DNA of 64,000 nucleotides from Streptomyces sp. MP131-18 (GCF_001984575.1 NZ_LZNS01000001.1:4488049-4552048), one strand, 5' to 3'. Shown: positions 52,605 through 60,934, counted from the first letter of the stretch. Notes: generated by a model from the letters alone, not told the origin. Numbers and translations are program-made.

Positions 52605-53225
52605 TCAGGACTCCTTGACCACGATCGTCTCCACCGTGTTGGCCACGGACTCGAAGGCGTCGGCCGCCTCCTCAAGCACATCGACGATCTGCTTCAGCTT
52701 CATGACCTCTATGGCCTCGTAGCTGCCGTTGAACAGATGTGCCAGGAGTCTCCGGTGGATCTGGTCCGCCTGGTTCTCCAGGCGGTTCACCTCGATCCAG
52801 TACTCGTTCAGATTGCGCATGGTGCGCAGGTGCGGCATGGCTTCCGCGGTCAGCTCCGCGGCGCGGCCCAGGACCTCGATCTGCTGCTCGACACCCTTGG
52901 GCAGCTCGTCGATCTCGTACAGGACGACGAGGTCGACGGCCTCCTCCATGAAGTCCATGATGTCGTCGAGCCGCGAGGCGAGGCGGTAGATGTCCTCCCG
53001 GTCGAACGGGGTGATGAACGACGAGTTCAGCTGGTGGAAGATGGCGTGCGTCGCGTCGTCCCCCGCGTGCTCCGCCGCCCGCATCCGGTCCGCGATGTCC
53101 ACGCGCGTAGCGGGATCGGCCCCGAGCAGCTCCATCAGCAGTTTCGAGCCACTGAGAACATTGTCGGCTGCGGTGGCGAACAGTTCGTAGAAGCTTGTCT
53201 CCCGGGGCGTCAGGCGAAAGCGCAC
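52605..53225 (-). CDS. DUF47 (PhoU-like) regulator paired with the PiT transporter
   Basis: This is a 206-residue, mostly helical cytoplasmic protein of the DUF47/PhoU-like family. Landmarks include REDIYRLASRLDDIMDFMEE near residues 75-95 (acidic metal-binding face) and NRLENQADQIHRRL near 150. Such proteins probably modulate the transporter encoded next to them. A GTG start at 53225 is preceded by GAGGAA; the in-frame codons upstream lack a site. Confidence 0.92.
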   Translation of the reverse strand: MRFRLTPRETSFYELFATAADNVLSGSKLLMELLGADPATRVDIADRMRAAEHAGDDATHAIFHQLNSSFITPFDREDIYRLASRLDDIMDFMEEAVDLVVLYEIDELPKGVEQQIEVLGRAAELTAEAMPHLRTMRNLNEYWIEVNRLENQADQIHRRLLAHLFNGSYEAIEVMKLKQIVDVLEEAADAFESVANTVETIVVKES

Positions 53226-53333
53226 GGCAGTTCCTCTGGCGTTCATCAGCGGGTGTCCCCGTCGATGCTAGGGCAGAATCAAGCCACGGCTAACCCCTGC
53301 CGTGCGGCCAGGACACGCTCGGTGTCCGGTGCG

Positions 53334-53669
53334 CTACCGCCCGCCGTTGTACGGCCCGTACGGGCCGTCGCTGCTGCTGCTCCGGCCGCCACGCCCGCCG
53401 CCGGACACCGACTGGAGGGCCGGGCGGACGTCCACGAGGTAGACGATGGTCGCGATGGCGCCCGCGAGCACCAGCAGCAGCCACGGGATCAGCAGCTGCA
53501 CCGCAACCGTGACGCCCAGGATGACCAGCCAGAACGGCTTGGTCTGCTTGTCGGCCGCGCGATAGGCGTCCTCGCGCTGGAGAGCCGCGTTCACCAGGGC
53601 GTAGACGCTGAGGATCAGCAGCCCCAGGAAGATGAAGCTCACGATCGAGCTGAATCCTTGCAACAGCAT
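53334..53669 (-). CDS. DUF2516 membrane protein
   Basis: This is a 111-residue membrane protein of the DUF2516 family, with two hydrophobic helices (SFIFLGLLILSVYALVNAAL and a second around VILGVTVAVQLLIPWLLLVL) and between them the diagnostic REDAYRAADKQTKPFW. The tail is Gly/Ser/Tyr-rich. The ATG at 53669 has GGTGG upstream; 53684 is an alternative. Function unknown. Conserved in streptomycetes next to the HBHA-like gene. Confidence 0.86.
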   Translation of the reverse strand: MLLQGFSSIVSFIFLGLLILSVYALVNAALQREDAYRAADKQTKPFWLVILGVTVAVQLLIPWLLLVLAGAIATIVYLVDVRPALQSVSGGGRGGRSSSSDGPYGPYNGGR

Positions 53670-53776
53670 CCTGTCCACCACCATGTCGGTACGCTGACGT
53701 CCCTACCCACGCTACCGGCCGGGATGCCGGGCGCGTAATGCCTGCTGCCTCCCGGCCGGCCGCGCCGCCCGCGCGG

Positions 53777-54259
53777 TCACGCCCGCGGGGGCATCTTCTT
53801 CGGCGGAGTCTTGCGGGGCGCGGTCTTCCGGGCCCGCGGCTTCGGCGACTCGTCGGCCGCCTCCGCCGCGCCTGGCTCGGTGACGGGCTCGGTCACCGGC
53901 TCCGTGACGGGCTCGGTCACCGGCTCGGTCACCGGCTCGGCGCGCTCGACGGTGACCTGCGTCTCCGGCTCGGCGGTCTCGCGCCGGCGCTCGACGACGC
54001 TCTTGCCGCGCTCCGCGAGCCCGTCGTACGCCTCGCGCGCCTTCACCGCGTACTCGAGCGCTATCCCGACGCCCTGGAGCGCCGCGCTCTGCGCCTGCTC
54101 GCGCAGCTTCGGCAGCCGCTCGGGCGCCTCGGCGCGCAGCCGGTCGAAGGTGGCGGGCAGCTCGCGCAGCTTCTGCGCGGCGAGATCGGCCGTGCCGGCG
54201 GCGAAGTAGACGGGCGTGGTGCTGGTCAGGGTTTTGCGAAGGTCGTCCGTGATGGCCAT
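53777..54259 (-). CDS. HBHA-like (heparin-binding haemagglutinin type) protein with PVTE repeat and Lys/Pro tail
   Basis: The helical head of this 160-residue protein (ITDDLRKTLTSTTPVYFAAG, then DLAAQKLRELPATFDRLRA) matches the coiled-coil domain of mycobacterial HBHA-like proteins. Five PVTE units follow and the tail is basic and proline/lysine-rich (PRARKTAPRKTPPKKMPPRA). Mycobacterial HBHA binds glycosaminoglycans and membranes, but here a nucleoid, membrane or envelope role is undetermined. The start lies one base beyond the stop of the HTH gene, so the pair is cotranscribed. Confidence 0.85.
   Translation of the reverse strand: MAITDDLRKTLTSTTPVYFAAGTADLAAQKLRELPATFDRLRAEAPERLPKLREQAQSAALQGVGIALEYAVKAREAYDGLAERGKSVVERRRETAEPETQVTVERAEPVTEPVTEPVTEPVTEPVTEPGAAEAADESPKPRARKTAPRKTPPKKMPPRA
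53874..53933. repeat. 12-bp tandem repeat encoding PVTE
   Basis: Five units of GGCTCGGTCACC or close variants encode five PVTE units in the HBHA-like protein. Third-position variation shows it has been maintained for some time. Confidence 0.92.
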
Positions 54260-54260
54260 G

Positions 54261-54620
54261 TCAGGGGTTCTCCTTGCGGAACGAGTCGTAGATCTGGAGC
54301 AGCGCCTGCTGCTGCTGCTCGGTGAGCCCCGGGTCGGCGAGCACCGCCTCGCGCACCCCGGGCGGCTGCCCGGCGCCGTCCTCCTGCCCCCGCTCGTCGA
54401 GGATGCCGGCCTGCACGTACAGCGTCTCGGCGGAGATCCGGAGCCCCTTGGCGATCTGCTGGAGGATCTCCGCGCTCGGCTTGCGCAGCCCGCGCTCGAT
54501 CTGGCTGAGATAGGGATTCGACACGCCGGCGGCCTCCGCGAGCTGCCGCAGCGACAGCTGCGCCTGACGGCGCTGCTCCCGCAGGAACGCGCCGAGATCA
54601 CCGACACCGAGCGAAGCCAT
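54261..54620 (-). CDS. XRE-family helix-turn-helix regulator
   Basis: This is a 119-residue protein with a single XRE helix-turn-helix (LREQRRQAQLSLRQLAEAAG then VSNPYLSQIERGLRKPSAEI) and a C-terminal tail (ETLYVQAGILDE onwards) ending in LTEQQQQALLQIYDSFRKEN. Relatives in streptomycetes begin MASL as here. It is directly upstream of, and probably regulates or is co-expressed with, the HBHA-like gene. A partial dyad lies just upstream. Confidence 0.9.
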   Translation of the reverse strand: MASLGVGDLGAFLREQRRQAQLSLRQLAEAAGVSNPYLSQIERGLRKPSAEILQQIAKGLRISAETLYVQAGILDERGQEDGAGQPPGVREAVLADPGLTEQQQQALLQIYDSFRKENP

Positions 54621-54637
54621 GCCTCCAGCGTGCGGCA

Positions 54638-54655
54638 TTGCGCTAACTATTGCAA
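54638..54655. promoter_or_regulatory. Possible operator upstream of the XRE regulator
   Basis: TTGCGCTAACTATTGCAA is a partial dyad (TTGC to GCAA, with imperfect inner positions) 18 bases before the XRE start codon. It is A+T-richer than its surroundings. Autoregulation is plausible but weakly supported. Confidence 0.35.
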
Positions 54656-54778
54656 GCGACCGCTTACCAGCGCGAGCACGGCCCCGAGGTGACCGGCGGC
54701 TGCGTGCCGGGCCGTGACGGTTGGCATCGGGCCACGCTGGCCGGCGTCGCCCTCGCTCGTCTGTGCCAGGATTCGAGG

Positions 54779-55678
54779 ATGGAGACGACCGACATCACGC
54801 GCGCGATCGCGGCTGCTACTTCGGCCGCCGCATCGTTCGGCCTACCGGTCAGCGGCGCAACCGTGCTCCACAACTCGAACAAGCTGGCACTGCAGCTGAC
54901 GCCATGCGACGTCTTCGCCCGGGTCGCCTTTGTGGGACAAGAGGTCGCACGGTTCGAAGTCGAGCTGGCCCAGCGGCTCGCCGAGGCCGGATGCCCGGTG
55001 TGCCCCTTGGAGCCTCGGGCGGACCCGCGTGTGTACACGCGCGATGGCTTCGCGGTGACGCTGTGGACCTACTACGAGCCCGTGACACCGCGTGTCTCAC
55101 CAGTCGACTGCGCCAAGGCGCTGGAACTGCTGCACGCCGGCATGCGCAAGGTCGATGTGCCGAGCCCACGGTTCACGGACCGGATCACGGAGGCGGAAGA
55201 AGTCGTCGCCGACCCGGATCGTTCGCCGGAGCTCGCCGACGCGGAACGCGTCTTCCTCGGCGGCAGACTGGCAAGCCTGCGACGAGCGATCGAGGAGCGC
55301 GGCGCCGTGGAGCAGCTGCTCCACGGCGAGCCGCATCCGGGCAATGTGCTCAGCACGGAAAACGGCCCGTTGTTCATCGACCTTGAGACGTGCTGCCGTG
55401 GACCCGTCGAGTTCGACCTCGCCCATGTTCCCGAGGCGGTCTGCGAGCACTACCCGGACATCGACCACGGGCTGCTGGACGAGTGCCGACAGCTCGTCCT
55501 CGCGATGGTCGCAGCGTGGCGCTGGGAGCTTGGGGACGAGTTTCCGAATGGGAGGCTGTTCGGGGAAGAACTCCTGCGTGTGCTGCACGACGGCCCTCCT
55601 TGGCCGACACTCGACACGGTCACCAGGCGACTGGATGGTCCATGGGAATCGCCGAACGAGACCGTCGCCGCGCTCTGA
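54779..55678 (+). CDS. APH/choline-kinase-like phosphotransferase
   Basis: This 299-residue protein has an aminoglycoside-phosphotransferase fold. The catalytic loop is LLHGEPHPGNVL near residue 182 (HGDxHxxN with Asp replaced by Glu) and the metal-binding segment is LFIDLETC near 197 (IDxE). The Asp-to-Glu substitution at the putative catalytic base makes activity uncertain. A resistance role is not implied; many actinobacterial members act on other small molecules. The ATG at 54779 is the best start. Confidence 0.78.
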   Translation: METTDITRAIAAATSAAASFGLPVSGATVLHNSNKLALQLTPCDVFARVAFVGQEVARFEVELAQRLAEAGCPVCPLEPRADPRVYTRDGFAVTLWTYYEPVTPRVSPVDCAKALELLHAGMRKVDVPSPRFTDRITEAEEVVADPDRSPELADAERVFLGGRLASLRRAIEERGAVEQLLHGEPHPGNVLSTENGPLFIDLETCCRGPVEFDLAHVPEAVCEHYPDIDHGLLDECRQLVLAMVAAWRWELGDEFPNGRLFGEELLRVLHDGPPWPTLDTVTRRLDGPWESPNETVAAL

Positions 55679-55781
55679 GCTCGGGCTCGGGCTGAGCGTT
55701 CGGGCGTCGACGCGATCGCCTGCCCCCGCACCGGTACGGGCGTCTGCTCGTGCCCTGCGCCGGGCTTCCGGCCGGCCGCTT

Positions 55782-56756
55782 TCAGGATGACACTCCGTAG
55801 CGGGTGGCGATCGTGGCGGCGCGCTCGCGCAGGGAGTCGCGCAGCCATTGCGGGGCCAGGGCTTCCGCATGCGTGGCGAGGTGCCACAGTGCCCATTCGG
55901 CGTGTCTCCGGTCTTGGAAGGTCACCTCCAGCCGTAGCCAGCCGTCCGCGTCGGCTTCTTCGGCGAGGACGGCCAGCGCGGTGCCCGCCAGGTCCTCCCG
56001 CCGCGACGGGTCCACCCGTACCAGCACGGTGACCTGGTCGCCGCCGGTCCGGAACTGCGTGCTGCGTTCCTGCCAGGCCCGGTCCAGATCGACCCGGTCC
56101 GGTCGCTGTGCCGGTTCGGCGAGTTCCTCGGCGGCCAGGATCCGGGACAGCCGGTAGGTGCGGTCCGCGCCGGACCTCGTGGCCAGCAGATAACCCTGGC
56201 CGCGTACGGTCACCAGGCCGATCGGGTCCACCGTGCGCCACCTCGGGGGCTGGTCCACAGCCGCGTAGTGGATGCGCAGCTTGTGTCCGGCGAACACCGC
56301 GCGCCGGACCTCGGTCGCTATGGTGTCGGGCACCTCCTCGGCGACCAGCCGGCGCGCGAGCAGGTCGGTCTCCGGGTCGATGAGCAATCGCCGAGCCGCG
56401 CCGGCCGCCGTGGCCCGAAAGCTTTCTGGCAGCGCGTCAACCACCTTGCGCATGGCCGAAGCGAGCGCCGAGCCGAGGCCGAATACCTGCGCGCCGCGCC
56501 GTGATCCGGCGACCAGCAGGGCAAGTGCCTCGTCGTGGTTCAGTCCGGTGAGCTCGGTCCGGAAACCGGGCAGCAACGTGAAACCGCCATGCCGACCGCG
56601 CTCGGCATGGACCGGGACACCGGCCGCGGACAGTGCCTCGATGTCGCGCAGCACGGTGCGCGTGGATACCTCCAACTCGCGGGCCAGCGCCGCCGCCGAC
56701 AGCCGACCGTGCTGCCGCAGCAGCAGCACCAGCGATACCAACCGGTCGGCGCGCAT
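55782..56756 (-). CDS. WYL-domain transcriptional regulator with DeoR-type HTH
   Basis: The N-terminal winged helix of this 324-residue protein (LLRQHGRLSAAALARELEVS then TRTVLRDIEALSAAGVPVHA) is followed by a WYL domain near 140-210 and a WCX-type C terminus. WYL domains sense nucleic acid or nucleotide ligands in characterised members. It diverges from a RidA-family gene with 61 bases between start codons. Many such pairs are regulator and target. Confidence 0.92.
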   Translation of the reverse strand: MRADRLVSLVLLLRQHGRLSAAALARELEVSTRTVLRDIEALSAAGVPVHAERGRHGGFTLLPGFRTELTGLNHDEALALLVAGSRRGAQVFGLGSALASAMRKVVDALPESFRATAAGAARRLLIDPETDLLARRLVAEEVPDTIATEVRRAVFAGHKLRIHYAAVDQPPRWRTVDPIGLVTVRGQGYLLATRSGADRTYRLSRILAAEELAEPAQRPDRVDLDRAWQERSTQFRTGGDQVTVLVRVDPSRREDLAGTALAVLAEEADADGWLRLEVTFQDRRHAEWALWHLATHAEALAPQWLRDSLRERAATIATRYGVSS

Positions 56757-56776
56757 ACGAAAACGCTACAGGAATA

Positions 56777-56795
56777 CACGACAGTTGATGTCGTG
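56777..56795. promoter_or_regulatory. Palindromic operator in the WYL/RidA divergent region
   Basis: CACGACAGTTGATGTCGTG has perfect seven-base arms (CACGACA and TGTCGTG) round GTTGA. It sits centrally between the two divergent start codons and is a strong candidate site for the WYL regulator. Confidence 0.75.
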
Positions 56796-56817
56796 ATTCG
56801 TTGGGAGGCTTGGCTGT

Positions 56818-57255
56818 GTGACGAAGACCCATCGCACGCGAGAGGTGATCCACATAGCGCACGCCATCGTCAATCCGGACGGTCTGCACGACCCGGTCCC
56901 GTTCGGCTACAGCCACACCGCCACCGTTCCCGCAGGTACCGAACTGGTGCTCATCGCGGGGCAGTACGGATCGGGCCCGGACGGCGCGGTTGTCTCGACC
57001 GACTTCACCGAGCAGGTGAAGCAGACGTTCCGCAACATCGGCGTGGCTCTCGCCGCCCATGGGCTCGACCTCGGCCACGTCGTCCAGCTCAGGACGTATG
57101 TGGTGAACCACGACGTCAGCAAGCTCGGGCCGATCGCCGGGGCCGTGCGGGAGGGCTGGGGTACGAAACCGCCCACGCAAACCCTCATCGGTGTCGCGAG
57201 CCTGGCTGCGCCTGACGTGCTGTTCGAGGTCGAGGCCCTTGCCGCCCGGCCCTGA
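56818..57255 (+). CDS. RidA/YjgF-family reactive-intermediate deaminase-like protein
   Basis: This is a 145-residue RidA-fold protein. The pattern (VLIAGQYGSGPDGAVV, LGHVVQLRTYVVN, TLIGVASLAAPDVLFEVEA) shows the core strands, and the usual arginine near the active site is replaced by Val-Ala in GVASLA. It may be a non-canonical member lacking enamine deaminase activity. The GTG has GGGAGG upstream. It is divergent from the WYL gene. Confidence 0.86.
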   Translation: MTKTHRTREVIHIAHAIVNPDGLHDPVPFGYSHTATVPAGTELVLIAGQYGSGPDGAVVSTDFTEQVKQTFRNIGVALAAHGLDLGHVVQLRTYVVNHDVSKLGPIAGAVREGWGTKPPTQTLIGVASLAAPDVLFEVEALAARP

Positions 57256-57284
57256 CCCGTCGCTCCAGTCGCTCCGGTGCGGGG

Positions 57285-57325
57285 CCGCCTCGCAGGCGAG
57301 CGCACGCGGCTCGCCTGCGAGGCGG
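57285..57325. terminator. Perfect 17-bp hairpin after the RidA gene
   Basis: CCGCCTCGCAGGCGAGC and GCTCGCCTGCGAGGCGG pair fully round a seven-base loop. It begins 30 bases after the RidA stop and insulates the GlxA-type regulator that follows. Confidence 0.85.
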
Positions 57326-57437
57326 TTACCACCGCGAGAACGGCTCTTGGCATCCGGCGCGACCACGCGCAGCGGGGCGTCGTCCACGACCGGTGGCTGC
57401 GGTGTGCGGGGCGGTCAGGACCCGTACCCTCTCCACC

Positions 57438-58394
57438 GTGCCAGCCTCCCGCCTGCATCGTGTCGCCGTTCTCGTCCTTGAGGGCGCGAAGCCGCTCGAT
57501 GTGGGGATTCCCGCGCAGGTTTTCACGACCCGCGCGAGCATGCCGTACGAGGTGCGGGTGTGTGGTGCGGCGCCCGGTCTCGTGACCGGCGGCGACGGGC
57601 TGTCGTACGACGTCGCCCACGGTCTCGACGCGCTTGCGTGGGCCGACATTGTCTTTGTTCCCGGCTACCGGTTCCCGGACCGGGACGACCCGCCGCGGGC
57701 CGTCGTCGACGCCCTGATCGCCGCGCACGGTCGCGGCGCGCGGCTCGCCGCCATCTCGACGGGTGCCTTCGCGCTCGCCGCCACGGGCCTGCTCGACGGC
57801 AAGCGCGCCACGACGCACTGGCACTACACGCGGGCGCTCGCGGCCCGGCATCCGCTCGTGCGCGTGGACGAGAACGTGCTGTTCGTCGACGAGGGGAACG
57901 TGCTGACGTCGGCCGGCGCGGCCTCGGGCATCGACCTGTGCCTGCACATTCTGCGCGGCGACATCGGGGTGGCCGCGTCGAACCACGCCGCCCGGCGCCT
58001 CGTCGCGGCCCCCTACCGCAGCGGGGGCCAGGCGCAGTACGTGCCGCGCAGTGTGCCCGAGCCACTCGGCGAACGGTTCGCCGCCACCCGCGAGTGGGCG
58101 CTGCACCGGCTCGGCGGGCCCCTCACCCTGGAAATGCTGGCGCGGCACGCGGCGGTGTCGCCGCGCACGTTTTCGCGGCGCTTCGTGGAGGACACCGGGT
58201 ACACGCCGATGCAGTGGGTCATGCGCGCCCGCATCGACCTGGCCCGCGAGCTGCTGGAGCGTTCGGAGCGCAGCGTCGAGCAGATCGCCGCGGATGTCGG
58301 TCTCGGCACCGGTGCCAATCTGCGGTGGCACTTCCAGCGTGTCCTCGGCACGACGCCGAGCGAGTACCGGCGCACCTTCACCCGGAACGAGTAG
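57438..58394 (+). CDS. GlxA-type transcriptional regulator (DJ-1/PfpI domain plus AraC HTH)
   Basis: The N-terminal DJ-1/PfpI amidotransferase-like domain of this 318-residue protein (VAVLVLEGAKPLDVGIP; ISTGAFALAATGLLDGKRA) lacks the nucleophilic cysteine, which is replaced in the ISTG segment. The C-terminal AraC helix-turn-helix pair (LEMLARHAAVSPRTFSRRFV, then VEQIAADVGLGTGANLRWHF) is intact. Such proteins activate catabolic genes. GAPDH follows 124 bases later in the same direction. The start is taken as the GTG at 57438; no strong site decides it. Confidence 0.85.
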   Translation: MPASRLHRVAVLVLEGAKPLDVGIPAQVFTTRASMPYEVRVCGAAPGLVTGGDGLSYDVAHGLDALAWADIVFVPGYRFPDRDDPPRAVVDALIAAHGRGARLAAISTGAFALAATGLLDGKRATTHWHYTRALAARHPLVRVDENVLFVDEGNVLTSAGAASGIDLCLHILRGDIGVAASNHAARRLVAAPYRSGGQAQYVPRSVPEPLGERFAATREWALHRLGGPLTLEMLARHAAVSPRTFSRRFVEDTGYTPMQWVMRARIDLARELLERSERSVEQIAADVGLGTGANLRWHFQRVLGTTPSEYRRTFTRNE

Positions 58395-58518
58395 CCCGCC
58401 GTACCCGTGGCGAGATCCTTGGGGACCGTGGCGATCACGCCGCTGTCGTGGCCGGACGCGGCGCGCGACATTGGTGGCGAACTGGCGAACTGGAAGGGAT
58501 ACCGAAGGGACACCGCCC

Positions 58519-59517
58519 ATGACTCGCATCGCCATCAACGGATTCGGCCGCATCGGACGCAACGTGCTGCGCGCGCTGCTCGAGCGTGAAAGCGACCTTG
58601 AGGTCGTCGCCGTCAACGATCTGACGGAGCCCGCCGCCCTTGCGCGGCTGCTCGCCTACGACACCACGGCCGGCCGGCTCGGCCGCCCGGTGACCGTTGA
58701 AGGGAACGTCCTCCTCGTCGACGGCCGCCGCATCTCGGTGCTCGCCGAGCGCGAACCGGCGCGGCTGCCGTGGGCCGGTCTCGGCGTCGACATCGCGCTG
58801 GAGGCGACCGGCCGCTTCACCTCGGCCCCGGCCGCCCGCGCCCACCTGCGGGCGGGCGCGAAGAAGGTGCTCGTCAGCGCGCCGTCGGACGGCGCCGACG
58901 TCACGCTCGCGTTCGGCGTCAACACCGGCGCCTACGACCCGGCCGCGCACTCGGTCGTCTCGAACGCCTCGTGCACGACCAACGCGCTCGCGCCGCTGGC
59001 CGCCGTACTGGACGAACTTGCCGGCATCGAACACGGCTTCATGACGACGGTGCACGCCTATACGCAGGAGCAGAACCTCCAGGACAGCCCGCACCGCGAC
59101 GCCCGCCGGGCCCGCGCCGCCGCGGTCAATATCGTGCCGACCACGACGGGCGCCGCCAAGGCGATCGGCCTCGTGCTGCCCGGCCTCGACGGCAAGCTGT
59201 CGGGCGACTCGATCCGCGTGCCCGTTCCGGTGGGCTCGATCGTGGAACTCAACACGACCGTGGCCCGCGAGGTGACGCGCGGCGACGTGCTGGCCGCGTA
59301 CCGCGCCGCGGCGGAGGGGCCCCTGGCCGGCGTGCTCGAGTACTCGGAGGACCCGCTCGTGTCGTCCGACATCACGGGCAATCCGGCTTCGTCGGTCTTC
59401 GACTCGGCTCTCACCCGCGTCGACGGCCGCCACGTCAAGGTCGTCGCCTGGTACGACAACGAGTGGGGCTTCTCGCACCGCGTGATCGACACGCTCGAAC
59501 TCCTTGCCACCGGCTGA
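58519..59517 (+). CDS. gap: Glyceraldehyde-3-phosphate dehydrogenase (type I)
   Basis: This is a 332-residue glycolytic enzyme, an NAD-linked oxidative phosphorylating dehydrogenase. The opening is IAINGFGRIGRNVLRALLE. The catalytic cysteine is in SNASCTTNAL (near 151), followed by HAYTQEQNLQD. WYDNEWGFSHRV near the C terminus is the standard end signature. Asn follows Val in AVNDLTE, typical of NAD use. It follows the GlxA-type regulator. Streptomycetes carry several gap genes; this may not be the main one. Confidence 0.96.
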   Translation: MTRIAINGFGRIGRNVLRALLERESDLEVVAVNDLTEPAALARLLAYDTTAGRLGRPVTVEGNVLLVDGRRISVLAEREPARLPWAGLGVDIALEATGRFTSAPAARAHLRAGAKKVLVSAPSDGADVTLAFGVNTGAYDPAAHSVVSNASCTTNALAPLAAVLDELAGIEHGFMTTVHAYTQEQNLQDSPHRDARRARAAAVNIVPTTTGAAKAIGLVLPGLDGKLSGDSIRVPVPVGSIVELNTTVAREVTRGDVLAAYRAAAEGPLAGVLEYSEDPLVSSDITGNPASSVFDSALTRVDGRHVKVVAWYDNEWGFSHRVIDTLELLATG

Positions 59518-59548
59518 CCGGCCCCCGGCCGGACGTGGCCACTTTTTT
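59518..59548 (+). terminator. Possible terminator after gap
   Basis: CCGGCC and GGCCGG round a three-base loop begin directly after the stop. TTTTTT follows ten bases downstream. The spacing to the T run is longer than usual, so this is tentative. Confidence 0.35.
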
Positions 59549-59644
59549 GTGGGTACTTGTGGGCGGGCAGGGGCCGGGCGAGGCTGAACGCGGGTGGCCG
59601 GACGGCCGCCCGCACCGGACGGGGACGGGGAGGTCCGCCATGCG

Positions 59645-59995
59645 TCAGGAGGCCGGCTGGGCCTCGGTCAGCCTTTCCAGCCGGCGGTGGCCCCAGTCGG
59701 ACAGGGGGGCCAGTGCCTCGGACAGTTCCCGGCCGAAATCGGTCAGGGAGTACTCGGTCTTCAACGGCAGCACGGCGTGCACCTCACGGTGCACCAGACC
59801 GTCGGCCTCCATCTCGCGGAGCGCCTGAGTCAGCACCTTCTCGGTGAGGCCCGGCAGTTGCCGACGCAGCGCGCCGGGCCGGTGCGGGCCGGATTCGAGC
59901 CGCCACAGGAGGGCGGTCTTCCACTTGCCGTCGATCACGGCGATCGCGGCGGTCACTCCGCAGACGTTCGTGTCCATGGCGCGGCTGCGCGTCAT
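59645..59995 (-). CDS. HxlR-family transcriptional regulator
   Basis: This 116-residue MarR/HxlR-like winged-helix protein carries the family cysteine in DTNVCGVTAAI, the HxlR core VIDGKWKTALLWRLESGPHR, and RQLPGLTEKVLTQALREMEA leading to DGLVHREV. HxlR proteins respond to reactive carbonyls or redox. It diverges from the imine-reductase-like gene by 51 bases and probably controls it. The ATG at 59995 is preceded by AAGGGA; 60013 and 59977 are other options. Confidence 0.9.
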   Translation of the reverse strand: MTRSRAMDTNVCGVTAAIAVIDGKWKTALLWRLESGPHRPGALRRQLPGLTEKVLTQALREMEADGLVHREVHAVLPLKTEYSLTDFGRELSEALAPLSDWGHRRLERLTEAQPAS

Positions 59996-60046
59996 CTCCG
60001 TCCGTCCCTTCATCACAAAGGTCCACTTGCAGCAGGGAGTTTTCTC

Positions 60047-60934
60047 ATGTCCTCGTACACCCACCAGTCTGCCGTCACCGTGCTCGGTCTCGGCCCGATG
60101 GGCCGGGCCCTGGCCGGGGCGTTCCTCGGCGCGGGGCTGCGCACCACCGTCTGGAACCGGACGCCGGGGCGCGACGCGGAGCTGGTCGGGCGGGGCGCGT
60201 CCGGCGCCGCCTCGGCCGAGGCGGCGGTGGCCGCGAGCCCGTTGACGGTGGTCTGCCTCGTGAACTACGACGCCGCCGACGCCGTGCTGCGGAGCCCCGC
60301 GGTCGCCGGGGCGCTCGCCGGCCGGACGGTCGTCAACCTGACCGCCGACACCCCCGACCGGGCCAGGGACCTGGGGGCCTGGGCGGCCGGGCAGGGCATC
60401 CGTTACCTGGACGGCGCGATCATGACGCCGACCACGACCATAGGAACGCCGGACGCGGTGTTCATCCACAGCGGCCCGCAGGAGCTGTACCAGGAGCACC
60501 GGCCGGTGCTGGACGCGCTGGGCGGCACCCACACCCACCTCGGCGAGGACATCGGCCGGGCCGCGGCCTACGATCTCGCGCTGCTCGACATCTTCTGGAC
60601 CGCGATGGCGGGGTACGCGCACGCGGTGGCGCTGGCGAAGGCGGAGGGGGTCACGGCGCGCGAACTCGCGCCGTTCGCCCGGGGTATCGGCGCGCTCCTG
60701 CCGCCGTTCTTCGAGGAGGGCGCGCAGGACGTGGACAGCGGAACGTTCTCGGGCGAGGGCAATCCGATGACCTCGACGGTGTCGTCCATGGCCCACATCG
60801 TGCACGCCTCGGAGGCGCACGGCATCGACGCGGGCGTCATGCGCGCGGCCGAGGGGCTGACCCGCCGCGCCATCGGCCTCGGCCACGGAGCCGACGGGTT
60901 CCTGCGGGTCAGCGAGGTGATGGCCCGCCGCTGA
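60047..60934 (+). CDS. NAD(P)-dependent beta-hydroxyacid dehydrogenase / imine-reductase-like protein
   Basis: This is a 295-residue oxidoreductase. Cofactor binding is seen in VTVLGLGPMGRALAGAFL (GxGxxG) and VWNRTPGR after the second strand, which favours NADPH. YLDGAIMTPTTTIG and AAAYDLALLDIFWTAMAGY resemble streptomycete imine reductases, including the aspartate at the position that replaces the lysine of hydroxyacid dehydrogenases. It is divergent from HxlR, a common pairing. Natural substrate unknown. Confidence 0.88.
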   Translation: MSSYTHQSAVTVLGLGPMGRALAGAFLGAGLRTTVWNRTPGRDAELVGRGASGAASAEAAVAASPLTVVCLVNYDAADAVLRSPAVAGALAGRTVVNLTADTPDRARDLGAWAAGQGIRYLDGAIMTPTTTIGTPDAVFIHSGPQELYQEHRPVLDALGGTHTHLGEDIGRAAAYDLALLDIFWTAMAGYAHAVALAKAEGVTARELAPFARGIGALLPPFFEEGAQDVDSGTFSGEGNPMTSTVSSMAHIVHASEAHGIDAGVMRAAEGLTRRAIGLGHGADGFLRVSEVMARR

